Below, one piece after another: positions 1 to 9,483 of a stretch of 64,000 bases of DNA (the first letter of the stretch is position 1; each line of letters begins with the position of its first letter). The DNA is from Blautia glucerasea (GTDB taxonomy: Bacteria; Bacillota; Clostridia; Lachnospirales; Lachnospiraceae). Position numbers and translations under genes: made by a program. The stretch lies in contig NZ_JAAITU010000009.1 in the NCBI RefSeq assembly GCF_013304385.1, forward strand, positions 1 to 64,000, written 5' to 3'. The notes beneath the pieces are model-generated. The model was not told the DNA's origin. It searched no databases and saw nothing but the letters and a program-made list of their open reading frames with translations.

Positions 1-27
1 CGAGAGATTTTGCTTAAAAATCTCTCG
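1..27. terminator. Hairpin at window edge
   Basis: An 11-bp perfect inverted repeat, CGAGAGATTTT (1-11) and AAAATCTCTCG (17-27), with a 5-nt loop. It is probably the terminator of a gene lying outside the window; the direction cannot be decided because the flank is missing. The 216 bp between it and the first gene hold no gene. They contain a direct repeat of AATTTACTTTT at 57-67 and 75-85 (18-bp period) that could be a regulator site, but this is speculative. Confidence 0.45.
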
Positions 28-243
28 TAAAAACAACAAAATTTAAAGTGCTGTGAAATTTACTTTTGCACTGGAATTTACTTTTTCAAGTCACAAGAGT
101 AAGATGTTACCAAGGCAATGCCGTAAAATAATAAATAATCATTAACCAATTTATTTTTATGTTGAAACCACTGAAAAAGAGTGATACCCTAATGATTAAC
201 GCAAGAATAACCTTATTTGGCGATTTTAGCAGGAGGAACAAAA

Positions 244-738
244 ATGGAGAACCATACCAGAGAACAGCTTCTTAAATTATTAGAAAATAACAGCCGGCTG
301 ACCAATGCAGAACTGGCAATCATGCTTGACGTCACACAGGAGCAGATCCATGATGAGATCGCATCCCTTGAAAAAAAGCATATTATCTGTGGTTATCATA
401 CACTGATCAACTGGGATAAAGTAAATGACAACGATGTTACAGCTCTTGTAGAGCTTCATGTCACCCCGCAGGGAGGCAATGGCTATCAGCAGCTGGCAGA
501 CCGGATCAAACAGTATCCGCAGGTACTTTCTCTTTATCTGATGTCCGGAGCCTACGATTTCCTTGTTATGATAAAAGGAAAAACCCTGAAGGAGATTTCC
601 CTGTTTGTTTCCGGTAAGCTTGCCTCTATTGATGAGGTACAAAGCACAGCCACCCATTTCGCCCTTACCAAATATAAAGAACTGGGCGTTGACTTTAACA
701 GTAAAAAATCTGATGAAAGAATGATAATGACACCATGA
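244..738 (+). CDS. Lrp/AsnC family transcriptional regulator
   Basis: A 164-residue regulator. The N-terminal ~55 residues form a winged helix-turn-helix (LTNAELAIMLDVTQEQIHDE), followed by an Lrp-type ligand-binding (RAM) domain with LVELHVTPQGG and LMSGAYDFLVMI. The start at 244 is chosen because AGGAGG lies 7 nt upstream; an in-frame ATG at 217 has no ribosome site. The stop overlaps the start of the downstream aminotransferase gene (ATGA), so the two are translationally coupled. Lrp-family proteins usually sense amino acids, so it probably controls the aminotransferase; the effector cannot be read from sequence. Confidence 0.9.
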   Translation: MENHTREQLLKLLENNSRLTNAELAIMLDVTQEQIHDEIASLEKKHIICGYHTLINWDKVNDNDVTALVELHVTPQGGNGYQQLADRIKQYPQVLSLYLMSGAYDFLVMIKGKTLKEISLFVSGKLASIDEVQSTATHFALTKYKELGVDFNSKKSDERMIMTP

Positions 739-1925
739 ATGAATTTCTATCTGAAAAGGTAAAGGCTTTAAAGCCATCTGGAATACGTAAATTTTTTGAT
801 ATAGTAAAGGAGATCCCTGGAGCCATCTCCCTTGGTGTTGGAGAACCGGATTTTGAAACTCCATATCACATCCGTGAGGCCGGGATCCAGGCATTGCAGG
901 CCGGCAAGACCTTCTATACTTCTAACAGCGGCCTGATGGAGCTTCGTAAAGCAGTTTCTGACTTTACCAAACGACGTACAGGACTTACCTATGATCCTGC
1001 ATCTGAGATCATGCTTACTGTAGGCGGCAGCGAAGCTATCGACGTAGCTCTCCGTACCATTATTAATCCAGGGGATGAAGTGATTTATATTCAGCCCAGC
1101 TACGTTTCTTATCTGCCCTGTATCCTTCTGGCGGATGGTGTTCCGGTTCCAATTGAATTAAAAGCCGAAAATCGTTTCCGCCTTACCCGTGAGGAACTGG
1201 AGGCAGCCATCACTCCCAAGACCAAGGCATTGATCCTTTCTTTCCCCAATAACCCTACAGGAGCCATTATGGAAAAAGAGGATCTGGAGGCTATTGTGGA
1301 TGTGATCAAAGAGCATCACATTCTGGTGATCTCAGACGAGATCTACAGCGAACTTACCTATGGAAAGGAGCATGTATCCATTGCATCCCTTCCCGGCATG
1401 AAGGAGTATTCCATTGTGATCAATGGTTTTTCCAAAGGCTTTGCCATGACCGGCTGGCGTCTGGGCTATGCTCTGGGCAATAAGGAGATCCTGAAGCAAA
1501 TGATCAAGATCCATCAGTATGCCATCATGTGTGCTCCTACCGTAAGCCAGTATGCTGCAATTGAAGCCATGTACAACGGCGATCAGGATGTTGTTTACAT
1601 GCGGGAATCCTACAACCAGAGACGTCGTTTCCTCTATCATGAGCTGCAGCGTCTTGGGCTCCCCTGTTTCCTTCCGGAGGGAGCTTTCTATATGTTCCCG
1701 GATATCCGGGAATTTGGCATGACCAGTGAGGATTTTGCCCTTGACCTTCTGAAGGAAGAAAAGGTAGCCGTTGTTCCAGGCAGCGCTTTCGGCGATTGCG
1801 GTGAAGGTTTTATCCGTATTTCTTATGCTTATTCCATTGAGGAGCTGAAAGAAGCTCTTCTCCGCATTGAACGATATCTGAATCGAAAACGCAGCCAGAA
1901 GACAGAATCCCAAAAGCAAGTATAG
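735..1925 (+). CDS. PLP-dependent aminotransferase, class I/II fold
   Basis: A 396-residue fold-type I aminotransferase. The Schiff-base lysine is K234 in INGFSKGFAMTGWRLGY. Other marks are the cofactor-binding aspartate region (VISDEIYSELTYG), SFPNNPTGA, and the C-terminal substrate-carboxylate arginine in GEGFIRISYA. The sequence resembles aspartate/aromatic or N-acetyl-diaminopimelate aminotransferases (AspC/PatA-like), and the exact substrate is not resolved. It is joined to the upstream Lrp-type regulator by a 4-nt ATGA overlap, which suggests amino-acid-responsive control. Confidence 0.92.
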   Translation: MNEFLSEKVKALKPSGIRKFFDIVKEIPGAISLGVGEPDFETPYHIREAGIQALQAGKTFYTSNSGLMELRKAVSDFTKRRTGLTYDPASEIMLTVGGSEAIDVALRTIINPGDEVIYIQPSYVSYLPCILLADGVPVPIELKAENRFRLTREELEAAITPKTKALILSFPNNPTGAIMEKEDLEAIVDVIKEHHILVISDEIYSELTYGKEHVSIASLPGMKEYSIVINGFSKGFAMTGWRLGYALGNKEILKQMIKIHQYAIMCAPTVSQYAAIEAMYNGDQDVVYMRESYNQRRRFLYHELQRLGLPCFLPEGAFYMFPDIREFGMTSEDFALDLLKEEKVAVVPGSAFGDCGEGFIRISYAYSIEELKEALLRIERYLNRKRSQKTESQKQV

Positions 1926-1957
1926 CCCTGGGGCAGATCTGACGGGGAGGTAAATAT

Positions 1958-2224
1958 ATGTTCCGTTTATGGGGGAAAATTTGGAAAGACAACCATATGC
2001 TTAAAGACGAAGTGGTATGTGATGACCGTGAAGACACCCGCACACACAAGGTTTTCCACTGTCTTGAACAGCTTTGTTATGATATGGATCTTGGCAATCC
2101 CATCTGGCTGGATACTACGGTCCGCCATTTCCAGAAGCATGATAAAGCGCGTTTTTACCAGGATAATTTTATTGAACAAATTGATTTTGACTACCTGGAG
2201 ATCCAAGTAATTGAAGAAGATTAA
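1958..2224 (+). CDS. Small conserved hypothetical protein
   Basis: An 88-residue acidic protein without signal peptide or membrane segment, preceded by GGGGAGGTAAATAT, a good ribosome site. It follows the aminotransferase by 32 bp and probably shares its transcript. The central part (HKVFHCLEQLCYDMDLGNPIWL) looks structured. I believe similar proteins occur in Lachnospiraceae, but no function is known to me. A strong hairpin terminator follows. Confidence 0.75.
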   Translation: MFRLWGKIWKDNHMLKDEVVCDDREDTRTHKVFHCLEQLCYDMDLGNPIWLDTTVRHFQKHDKARFYQDNFIEQIDFDYLEIQVIEED

Positions 2225-2288
2225 ATGAATGGAACTCATGATACAAGCCGCATATAACATCATCTTATTTTACTGAATCCAGAAAAAA

Positions 2289-2324
2289 ACGGAGAAGCCC
2301 CCACATTCCCGGGAACTTCTCCGT
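2289..2324. terminator. Bidirectional Rho-independent terminator
   Basis: Stem ACGGAGAAG (2289-2297) with CTTCTCCGT (2316-2324). T-runs follow on both strands: TTTT on plus and seven T on minus. It sits between convergent genes and would end the aminotransferase transcript on plus. The giant surface gene on minus ends at 2380, so the same hairpin can terminate that transcript too. Confidence 0.85.
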
Positions 2325-2379
2325 TTTGTCATTATCTTGCCATCTTTGCGTTGTAAGCTTTATTTATAGCACGCTTCTG

Positions 2380-5300
2380 TTACTTCACACGTACCTTTTT
2401 CGGTGAGGAATACGCTCCGTATACCTTACCGCTCTTTGTGCTGATATATGCACGCACTTTCACATAATAGGTTTTCTTGCTGGTAAGCCTCTTAGCAGTT
2501 GCTTTTGTAACTGTACCTTTCTTTACAGTAGCAGCCAGCTTATAGCCGCTTCCCTTTCTTTTTGAAACATAAACCTCATATCCATTGACTCTGGAAATTC
2601 TGCCATATTTCACAGTCAGAGATCGTTTGCCGCCTGTTACTCTGGAGATGGCTGCCTTCTTCGGTGCCAGTGTACTTTCGATCACTGCTGCCGGGCCTTT
2701 GGCGCTTAAGCTGCCCTGGATAAAGAATGGAATCACCTTGTATCTGTACTTGGTGCCATACTTCAGTTTCTTATCTTTATCCGTATACCGTGTGTTGGTA
2801 CCGCCGTTTAAGGTTGCACGCAGCACATATTTCTTTTTCGCTTTTTCATAGCGATATACATAGTATCCGGTTGCACCAGACTGCTGATTCCAGCCAATGG
2901 TCAGTTTCTTCTGGGTAGCACTAACCGTTTTGCCTCCGGTTACTTTCTTAAGGTTAGGCTTCACAATGTAGAATTCCACTGTTGCGGATCCTGCAAAGCT
3001 TCCAAGACCGCTGATCACTGCAGTTGCCTTTCCAACATTGATATTGCTGGAATAGAATACTGTATAATCCACACCTGCAGTAAGTGTACGTCCCATATAA
3101 GTAATATTAAGGGCAGGTGTTACAGCACTTCCTGTGTAATACTGATTGGGAACTGCCGCAATCTGTGCATAGCCAATGGATGTGGTTCCTGATGCCCTTA
3201 CCACCCGGAATCCATATTTTGCATAACTGCTGTCAGAGGTAAGTCTTACCTTAATGGTGCTTCCAGAAACCGTAACTGTCCGGTTTCGAAGCTCTGTACC
3301 TGTATAAGTACCAACCTTCTTTCCTGTGCCATCCATGATGTAAATGTAATCGAAATCATCCTCTGTCTCGGTATCCGAACTGAAGGTAATGGACACGGAA
3401 CCAGCACCATCTACATGATAGCTCCAGGTTCTGTCTTCATTGTTTGCATATGGATGATCTGACTGAAACTGGCTAAGATCTGTTACATTCACCATGTTAT
3501 CTTCCGGAGCTACAACAGTTACCTGGCAAGAAGCAGAAAGACCGCTTTCTGTAGCTGCAGTGATCACTGCAGTTCCTGGATCTCGTCCATAGACCTCACC
3601 ATCACCATATACGTCAGCCACATCATAATTGCTGGATGTGAAAGTAACACGGTCCGTTGCATCTGACGGATAAATATCATAACTCAGATAATAGCTTTGT
3701 CCATCTCTTATGGTAATATTCTGAGTATTCAGGGTAATCCTTTCAGCAGGTACATAAACCGTTACATTGCAATATGCATGGAAGGTATCTCCTATACTTG
3801 CCTCGATCAGTGTTGTTCCTGAAGATATTGCTTTAACAGAAGCAATGCTGTTGTTTTCTCCTGATGTAACCAGTTCTGCCACATCTGTATCATAAATGGT
3901 CCAGTCAACTCCCTGCTTTTCTGTTGTATCAAAGGGCAGGAAATTCACACTTAAAACAGCTGAATCATTTTTCTTAAGTTTTAATGCACTTTCACTGATC
4001 TGGATACCGGTAAGCGGATTCGTCACTCTTACCTTGCAAGTTCCTTTCACATCGCTCTTTGTGCTGACTGTGATCTCTGCATCTCCCACTGCATTAGCAG
4101 TTACTTTTCCATTTTCATCTACAGATACGATCTCCGGATGATCAGAAGTATAAGTAAGGGCTTCTGTTGCATTGGAAGGAGTAAGCAGTACTTCTACCGT
4201 GTCCTGCGCTCCCACACCATCCAGTTCCAGTGTTGGATAGATCATGCGGATATCTGTTACAGGAACATCCTTTACAGTTACACTACAAGTATCAGAATAA
4301 GCTCCGCAGGTCACTTTGATCTGTGCTGTTCCTGCTTTCAGGGCCTCTACTTCGCCTTTTTTACTTACACTGATGATATCTGTCTGCTCTGTTGTATATG
4401 TACATTTGTCACTTGCATCTGATGGAGTAACTGTTGCATTTAACTGCTCCACATCTCCAACAGAAAGTTCCAGTGTTTCCGGTAAGGATACACCAGTCGC
4501 CTTTTTCTCTTTCTTAAAGAGTGCAGTAACCTCCACATCCTTCTCAGGCATGATAAAGGTAGTGCTTGGGCTGTCTTCGTCTTCAAAAATTCCAGCATTT
4601 GCAGTCCAGTGGTCAAACACATAACCATTCTTTGCAGCTGCGATCACATCTATTTCTGTGTCTGAATCATAGTTCTTCTCATTTTCGCTTACAATGGTTC
4701 CGCCTTCACCAGCTGTGATCTTAAAGGAGCTTGTTGTAAGCAGACGCACATTTTCTGATGAATTACTGAGAAGAGAATATGCATCCTCTTCATTACGTCT
4801 TGGAGAATCTGTAGCCAGATACAGGTATGCTGCCTTGGAACCATCCATTGTGGTTCTTGGGAAATAAACAGTCCGTACTTCTCCCGGCTCCAGGGTTCCC
4901 ATATTTTCCGTGTAAAGCACAGCACCGTCCTTAGCATCTGCCAGGATACGGAAGCCTACGTTTTTAGTTTCCAGACCGCTGTCGTTTACAATCTGCAGGA
5001 CGATACATTCCTGATTATCCATCATTACATCATCCAGCTGCTCTACATAAAGCACACGATAGCCAAGTTCAAACTCTGCTGCATCCTGGCGTACCCCACT
5101 GCCAGCCGCAGACACTTCTATTCTGTAAGTTTCCGGCTCATCATCCACATTCAGTTCCGGAACAGGGTAATCGATCTGGATCTGTTTTTCTTCACCAGGC
5201 TGGATCACTACGTCTTTATGACCCTGACCAACTTCATAATCTTTCTCTGCACAAATGTAGGAAAGATCAATTCCCTCTGCTGCAAGATTTCCATTGTTCT

Positions 5301-8300
5301 TTACAGTGACCGTCATCGGCAGAGCCTGGTCAGAAGCAACATCGCTGTCCTCAAAATCTACTGACTGGATCTTCAGATCCACAGTTTCTTCTACTGTCTT
5401 TTCTTCCAGATCAGAATATTTTGTGGTGCCATTTTCGTCATATTCTGCTCTGTTGTAGGAAAGTACCAGCTTGCCATCCTCATTAAAGGCTCCTGAAAGG
5501 CCGGAAATAATACCTGCTCCAAGGTTTCCAAGACAATGTACCTTTCCAAAAGCACCCTTTTCCCAGATACATCCATAGACAGCCTTCTGATTCTGATCCT
5601 GATCAGATGAAGCAGTGGCAGTCCACAGGATATAGGTTTTTGTCTGGGAACTGATCACCTGGAAATCCTTTGTAAGATTTTCCGGAAGCTGTGCCGGGTC
5701 AAACACATAAGAAGCTTTGTCATTTACATTTGCTTTATAAGCAATATTCCCATCCTGATACCAGAACATATACTCTGTTCCATCAAGGCTTCCGGTAATG
5801 ATGCCGGAGGCTGCACTTCCTTCCTCTGTACCAAGATTTCCTGTTTCACCTGTATTGATCTGAATATAGCCGCTCTGTCTTGTTTCATCTACATCTGCAA
5901 GGGCCTGTACGCCTTCACCAGAGGTAAAGGTATAGGTAACAACCGGGCCGGAGCCTGATGCAGCTACAGAGATCTGGGAAATATAACGGTTTGATCCAAT
6001 ATCTACAGACTGTACGCTTCCTTTATTACCATTTGCATTGATAGAAGTATAGTATACATAACCTGGCAGTGTAGTCTCAAGCGCCTTGTTTTCAGTATGA
6101 TACCATGCCACATATGCAACACCGTCTTTCACTGCGATTCCAGGAATGGTATCTGTCACATTATTATCTGTAAGAGGATATGTACGGATCATATCAGAAC
6201 CGCTGCCATAGTGGATCACAGCTACACAGATCTCAGATGCGTTTGCCATCTGATCTACCGTAGCGGAAGAATCGTCAAAGGCCTTCTTTGTATCCTGCCA
6301 TGCCACATAGATCACTTTCTTTGCTTCGTCTACTGCAACTGCAGGTGCAAAGTCAGAAGTTCCGTCATCGTCAATAATGGTATATCCTGTTTCTCCTGCT
6401 TTCTGATATACCAGCTGGCTGCTGTTGCAGATCTGCTTTGATGGATCCTCATGGATCCAGAATTTATAATTGGTTCCGCCTGCATTTACAAAAATGGGAT
6501 TGGAATCCGAGCCTGCAGTAATTCCGTTATCTGTCTCCACACCTTCCTCTGACGCCAGAAGGAAAGGCTGTGCATTCAGTTCATCGTAAATATTCTGATC
6601 CTGGCAATATACAGAACGATCCTTCCGGTTGCTGTCATATACAGTGACCGTAGCCTCTGCCAGCTTCAAACTCTTCTCAAACTTCCACACTGCAGCTTTC
6701 AGGCTGGCAGATGCTGTCAGCTCACAAAGCTGGGTAGACTTTACAAAGTCCGCTGTATACTTAACGGTTCCTCTTCCCTCTGCGCCAAAATTGACAATCC
6801 CCTTGGAACCTACGCCGCCTTCAATTGCTACAGAGATAGAAGGTGCAATGGTTCCGCTGGTCCATTTCGGCAAAAGTCCGTTCAGGTTCAATCCGTTCTG
6901 GTTTATAATACTTCCTCTGATCTCTGCTTCGATCTTTCCTTCTCCGCTTACTGAGATGTATGTAGGAACGATCCAGAAGAAATTGGTGGTATGGCTTCCA
7001 GAAACAGAACCGCATGCCCTGACGACTATATTGACTATTACCTTTCCGTTATCCAGATATCCTTCTCCATATCCGGCAACATTAAATGTAGTCTTAAAGC
7101 TTCCTATATTAAGCTTTGGCTGCTTCTTTCCAAGCTTAAAGTCCTTTGCCTTAGATTCCAGAAGTTCTTTGTTCAGCTTTTCCTTTTCCTTCTGGGTGCT
7201 AGGCATAAACTTCAGATTCAGACCAACGCTTACCTTTCCATTGTCATCGGTTTTCACTTCCAGATCCAGCAGATCATTCATACCGAATTTCAGGGCATTT
7301 CCCATGAACAAGGCTGCAAGGGAAGATTTTCCCACATTCCCCTCTCCCATGGTCATGAATTTCATCTTGGTAATACCCTTTGCCGAAACTACTGGTTTGG
7401 AAACCTTCAGTCCAAACTGGATCTCTTTGGAAGATTTACCATCCTTGGAAACGCATTTTACGTATCTTTTTGACTGGGAAGTAAGCTTCTCGATCACAGT
7501 GCCGTTTTTCTTTTCCAGTGTTTTGAATTCAAATACACCGGTTTTATTCTTGGCTACCACAGACTCGTCCTGCATCAGGAAATAGACACAGTCATCCATG
7601 TCGGACTCAACATTGATCTTAACGGTCTTTGTATTCTTGGCTTTTGCGATCTCAGCGCTTGAATCCTCCAGAAATGAAACCGTATCGATCAGAAGGTTCT
7701 TGTCTCCCATTGTAACGGACTCAATCTCCGGAGTGGTGTCATTCAGATTTTTCAGGGTAAAGACCATTGATTCTCCACCCTTAAGTTTCTTGCGGATCAC
7801 CTTGGTGCGATACTGGTCTTTGGAAATGCTAATATCCACATCTCCGGCAATGCTTTTTATGTCATCAAAAAGAATCTTGCCGTTTTCATCTGTTTTTCCC
7901 TGAAGTGTCTGCCCATTCTGTCCTGTAAGAGCAACATCCACATCTTCCAGATATTCTTCTGTACCGGTATCCTTTACCTTGATCAGGAACTGGTTTTTCC
8001 CTACTGATTCATTACCTGAGCCTGCTGTAATGGAATTACCTACACTGATTCCATAATAGGTTGAAACTTCCATGGATTTGCCGGCAGCCAGTGTTTTAGG
8101 ATCAAAGCGGATCGCTACTGCACTGTCTCCCAGACTGCTTCCCTCATATGGATCATAATCCCAGTATTCTCCACGGATGGATGACCAGTTGGTAAAATAT
8201 ACCACATCAGGTCTGCGCTCATTTCCTCTGTAAAGATATCCTGTAGCCAGTGTGGTGGGATCATCCAGACGGTCATATACCTGATAGGACTGAGGGATTG

Positions 8301-9051
8301 CTGCCCCTGTAAAAGTACGGATCGTGGTCTGGTTTCCTACTCCTGGAATCCTGAAAGGTGCATCGTCATTGTTAGCAAGCATGGTATCCAGCATAATACG
8401 GATACCTACATCTACTGCACTTCCGGATACATTGATGGCCTGGTAAGAAATCCTTACTGTATCTGCATAGCTGGCATTTCCGCTTTTTACCAGTTCCAGG
8501 GTCTGTATGATCTGTACACCGTTGTAGGTCATGCTGGCAATTACTTTATTGCCCACACTGTTTACTGTATCTGCCTCAAAAAAGCGTTCCTGATCTCCTA
8601 CTTTGATCAGGGTTTCTGATGTATTTGGATTGGGATGTCCATACAGAAGCTTTCTGTTATTGTCAGAATCGTAGTTTGGATTTCCTTCACAGGTTCCCAT
8701 GGTAAACTTGCCTTCGCTGTTTACTACTGCTTCCAGATAATTATTTCTCAGCCAGCCTTCAGTTCCTGAAGAATGAACCGCCGCAGTCTCCGGATTCACT
8801 CCCAGGTACTGTCTTACATAGGCCTTATAGACCTCATACAGATGGATGTTCTCTTCTTTTGAAAGACTGTCCACATCCACACCCTGACTTTCCAGATATT
8901 CTCTGAAAGACAGAAGCGCTTCCGGCTCTTCTGATCCTTCCTCACCGGAATCAGAGAACTCTTCTGCCTCTGTACTGCCATCCCCAAACAGGGAGTCTGT
9001 CTGTGCTGTATCGGATGCATCTGAAAAAACACTGTCTGTATCACCAGACAT
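2380..9051 (-). CDS. Giant multidomain surface protein, main body (5' part cut off by an in-frame amber)
   Basis: An open frame of 2223 residues. In order, counting from the first Met: an N-terminal beta-rich region (~50-340), a carboxypeptidase-regulatory-like beta-sandwich (~350-440), a long uncharacterised central part, an InlB-type divergent repeat (~1440-1515), about four BIG2 immunoglobulin-like domains (~1517-1847), a CUB-like domain (DFDYIYIMDGTGKKVGTY), and two Fn3-like repeats at the C-terminus. There is no LPXTG signal. The Met at 9051 has no ribosome site, and the frame continues upstream through a TAG (9067-9069) into a perfect signal peptide with a good ribosome site. The natural gene is therefore 2380-9246, about 2288 codons, now interrupted. 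It is probably an adhesin or cell-envelope protein; the ligand is unknown. Confidence 0.8.
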   Translation of the reverse strand: MSGDTDSVFSDASDTAQTDSLFGDGSTEAEEFSDSGEEGSEEPEALLSFREYLESQGVDVDSLSKEENIHLYEVYKAYVRQYLGVNPETAAVHSSGTEGWLRNNYLEAVVNSEGKFTMGTCEGNPNYDSDNNRKLLYGHPNPNTSETLIKVGDQERFFEADTVNSVGNKVIASMTYNGVQIIQTLELVKSGNASYADTVRISYQAINVSGSAVDVGIRIMLDTMLANNDDAPFRIPGVGNQTTIRTFTGAAIPQSYQVYDRLDDPTTLATGYLYRGNERRPDVVYFTNWSSIRGEYWDYDPYEGSSLGDSAVAIRFDPKTLAAGKSMEVSTYYGISVGNSITAGSGNESVGKNQFLIKVKDTGTEEYLEDVDVALTGQNGQTLQGKTDENGKILFDDIKSIAGDVDISISKDQYRTKVIRKKLKGGESMVFTLKNLNDTTPEIESVTMGDKNLLIDTVSFLEDSSAEIAKAKNTKTVKINVESDMDDCVYFLMQDESVVAKNKTGVFEFKTLEKKNGTVIEKLTSQSKRYVKCVSKDGKSSKEIQFGLKVSKPVVSAKGITKMKFMTMGEGNVGKSSLAALFMGNALKFGMNDLLDLEVKTDDNGKVSVGLNLKFMPSTQKEKEKLNKELLESKAKDFKLGKKQPKLNIGSFKTTFNVAGYGEGYLDNGKVIVNIVVRACGSVSGSHTTNFFWIVPTYISVSGEGKIEAEIRGSIINQNGLNLNGLLPKWTSGTIAPSISVAIEGGVGSKGIVNFGAEGRGTVKYTADFVKSTQLCELTASASLKAAVWKFEKSLKLAEATVTVYDSNRKDRSVYCQDQNIYDELNAQPFLLASEEGVETDNGITAGSDSNPIFVNAGGTNYKFWIHEDPSKQICNSSQLVYQKAGETGYTIIDDDGTSDFAPAVAVDEAKKVIYVAWQDTKKAFDDSSATVDQMANASEICVAVIHYGSGSDMIRTYPLTDNNVTDTIPGIAVKDGVAYVAWYHTENKALETTLPGYVYYTSINANGNKGSVQSVDIGSNRYISQISVAASGSGPVVTYTFTSGEGVQALADVDETRQSGYIQINTGETGNLGTEEGSAASGIITGSLDGTEYMFWYQDGNIAYKANVNDKASYVFDPAQLPENLTKDFQVISSQTKTYILWTATASSDQDQNQKAVYGCIWEKGAFGKVHCLGNLGAGIISGLSGAFNEDGKLVLSYNRAEYDENGTTKYSDLEEKTVEETVDLKIQSVDFEDSDVASDQALPMTVTVKNNGNLAAEGIDLSYICAEKDYEVGQGHKDVVIQPGEEKQIQIDYPVPELNVDDEPETYRIEVSAAGSGVRQDAAEFELGYRVLYVEQLDDVMMDNQECIVLQIVNDSGLETKNVGFRILADAKDGAVLYTENMGTLEPGEVRTVYFPRTTMDGSKAAYLYLATDSPRRNEEDAYSLLSNSSENVRLLTTSSFKITAGEGGTIVSENEKNYDSDTEIDVIAAAKNGYVFDHWTANAGIFEDEDSPSTTFIMPEKDVEVTALFKKEKKATGVSLPETLELSVGDVEQLNATVTPSDASDKCTYTTEQTDIISVSKKGEVEALKAGTAQIKVTCGAYSDTCSVTVKDVPVTDIRMIYPTLELDGVGAQDTVEVLLTPSNATEALTYTSDHPEIVSVDENGKVTANAVGDAEITVSTKSDVKGTCKVRVTNPLTGIQISESALKLKKNDSAVLSVNFLPFDTTEKQGVDWTIYDTDVAELVTSGENNSIASVKAISSGTTLIEASIGDTFHAYCNVTVYVPAERITLNTQNITIRDGQSYYLSYDIYPSDATDRVTFTSSNYDVADVYGDGEVYGRDPGTAVITAATESGLSASCQVTVVAPEDNMVNVTDLSQFQSDHPYANNEDRTWSYHVDGAGSVSITFSSDTETEDDFDYIYIMDGTGKKVGTYTGTELRNRTVTVSGSTIKVRLTSDSSYAKYGFRVVRASGTTSIGYAQIAAVPNQYYTGSAVTPALNITYMGRTLTAGVDYTVFYSSNINVGKATAVISGLGSFAGSATVEFYIVKPNLKKVTGGKTVSATQKKLTIGWNQQSGATGYYVYRYEKAKKKYVLRATLNGGTNTRYTDKDKKLKYGTKYRYKVIPFFIQGSLSAKGPAAVIESTLAPKKAAISRVTGGKRSLTVKYGRISRVNGYEVYVSKRKGSGYKLAATVKKGTVTKATAKRLTSKKTYYVKVRAYISTKSGKVYGAYSSPKKVRVK

Positions 9052-9066
9052 CTGTGGCGGGATCTC

Positions 9067-9246
9067 CTATGCGTCCAGCACCTGTTCCTCGTCCACATCC
9101 TCTACGGCTTCCTGTGCATCTGAAAATCCTTCAGCTCCCACCTCTGTCACAGCTTCTTCTGCTGCCAGCAGTGAAAGCGGCTGCCCTGCAACCATGGATA
9201 CAGTCAGTAATGCACATAAAAACTGTTTCAACCTCTTTCTCTTCAT
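9067..9246 (-). pseudogene. Signal-peptide fragment of the giant surface protein
   Basis: A 59-residue frame with MKRKRLKQFLCALLTVSM, a hydrophobic core and an Ala-X-Ala-like cleavage region (LSLLAAEE), then an acidic stretch ending ...EEQVLDA followed by TAG. The start at 9246 has GAGGGAAAG upstream; a Met at 9270 does not. After the stop the codons GAG ATC CCG CCA CAG lead in the same frame into the Met at 9051 of the giant protein. A single base change (for example CAG to TAG) explains the break. If the stop is real, only this short secreted peptide is made unless ribosomes read through. Confidence 0.85.
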
Positions 9247-9351
9247 CTTCTTTCCCTCGTTTCTGTACATTTTTTATTTCTGTACATTCTTTCACGAAAA
9301 ATTATATCATGCAGTATAAATACAAACAACACATTTTCCTGTTTTTCATAA

Positions 9352-9410
9352 GCTTTTTCAAGCTTTGATATGCTTTTGATATGCTTTTAATCAGCTTTTC
9401 ATTAGCTTTT
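9352..9410. promoter_or_regulatory. Helically phased GCTTTT repeats between divergent genes
   Basis: Six direct copies of GCTTTT (one is GCTTTG) start at 9352, 9362, 9372, 9383, 9394 and 9405, spaced 10, 10, 11, 11 and 11 bp, about one helical turn. On the minus strand they read as phased AAAAGC A-tracts. They lie between the giant surface gene and the LytTR regulator gene. They may be tandem regulator sites on one face of the DNA or an intrinsically bent promoter region. Function is inferred. Confidence 0.55.
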
Positions 9411-9483
9411 CAAATTGTGAAAATACTGTTCATTCTCCCGAATTCATGTTATACTTTACCATAAACATAAGAGGTGACAGACA

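Noticed and set aside
7321-7351. Walker A-like GEGNVGKSSLAAL in the giant surface protein
   Set aside because: The protein is secreted and no other NTPase motifs accompany it; a chance match is more likely.
6629-7585. A 318-codon open frame on plus inside the giant surface gene
   Set aside because: It lies antisense to a well-supported coding frame, has no ribosome site and no recognisable domain; Ser/Pro/Phe-rich composition is typical of an antisense shadow.
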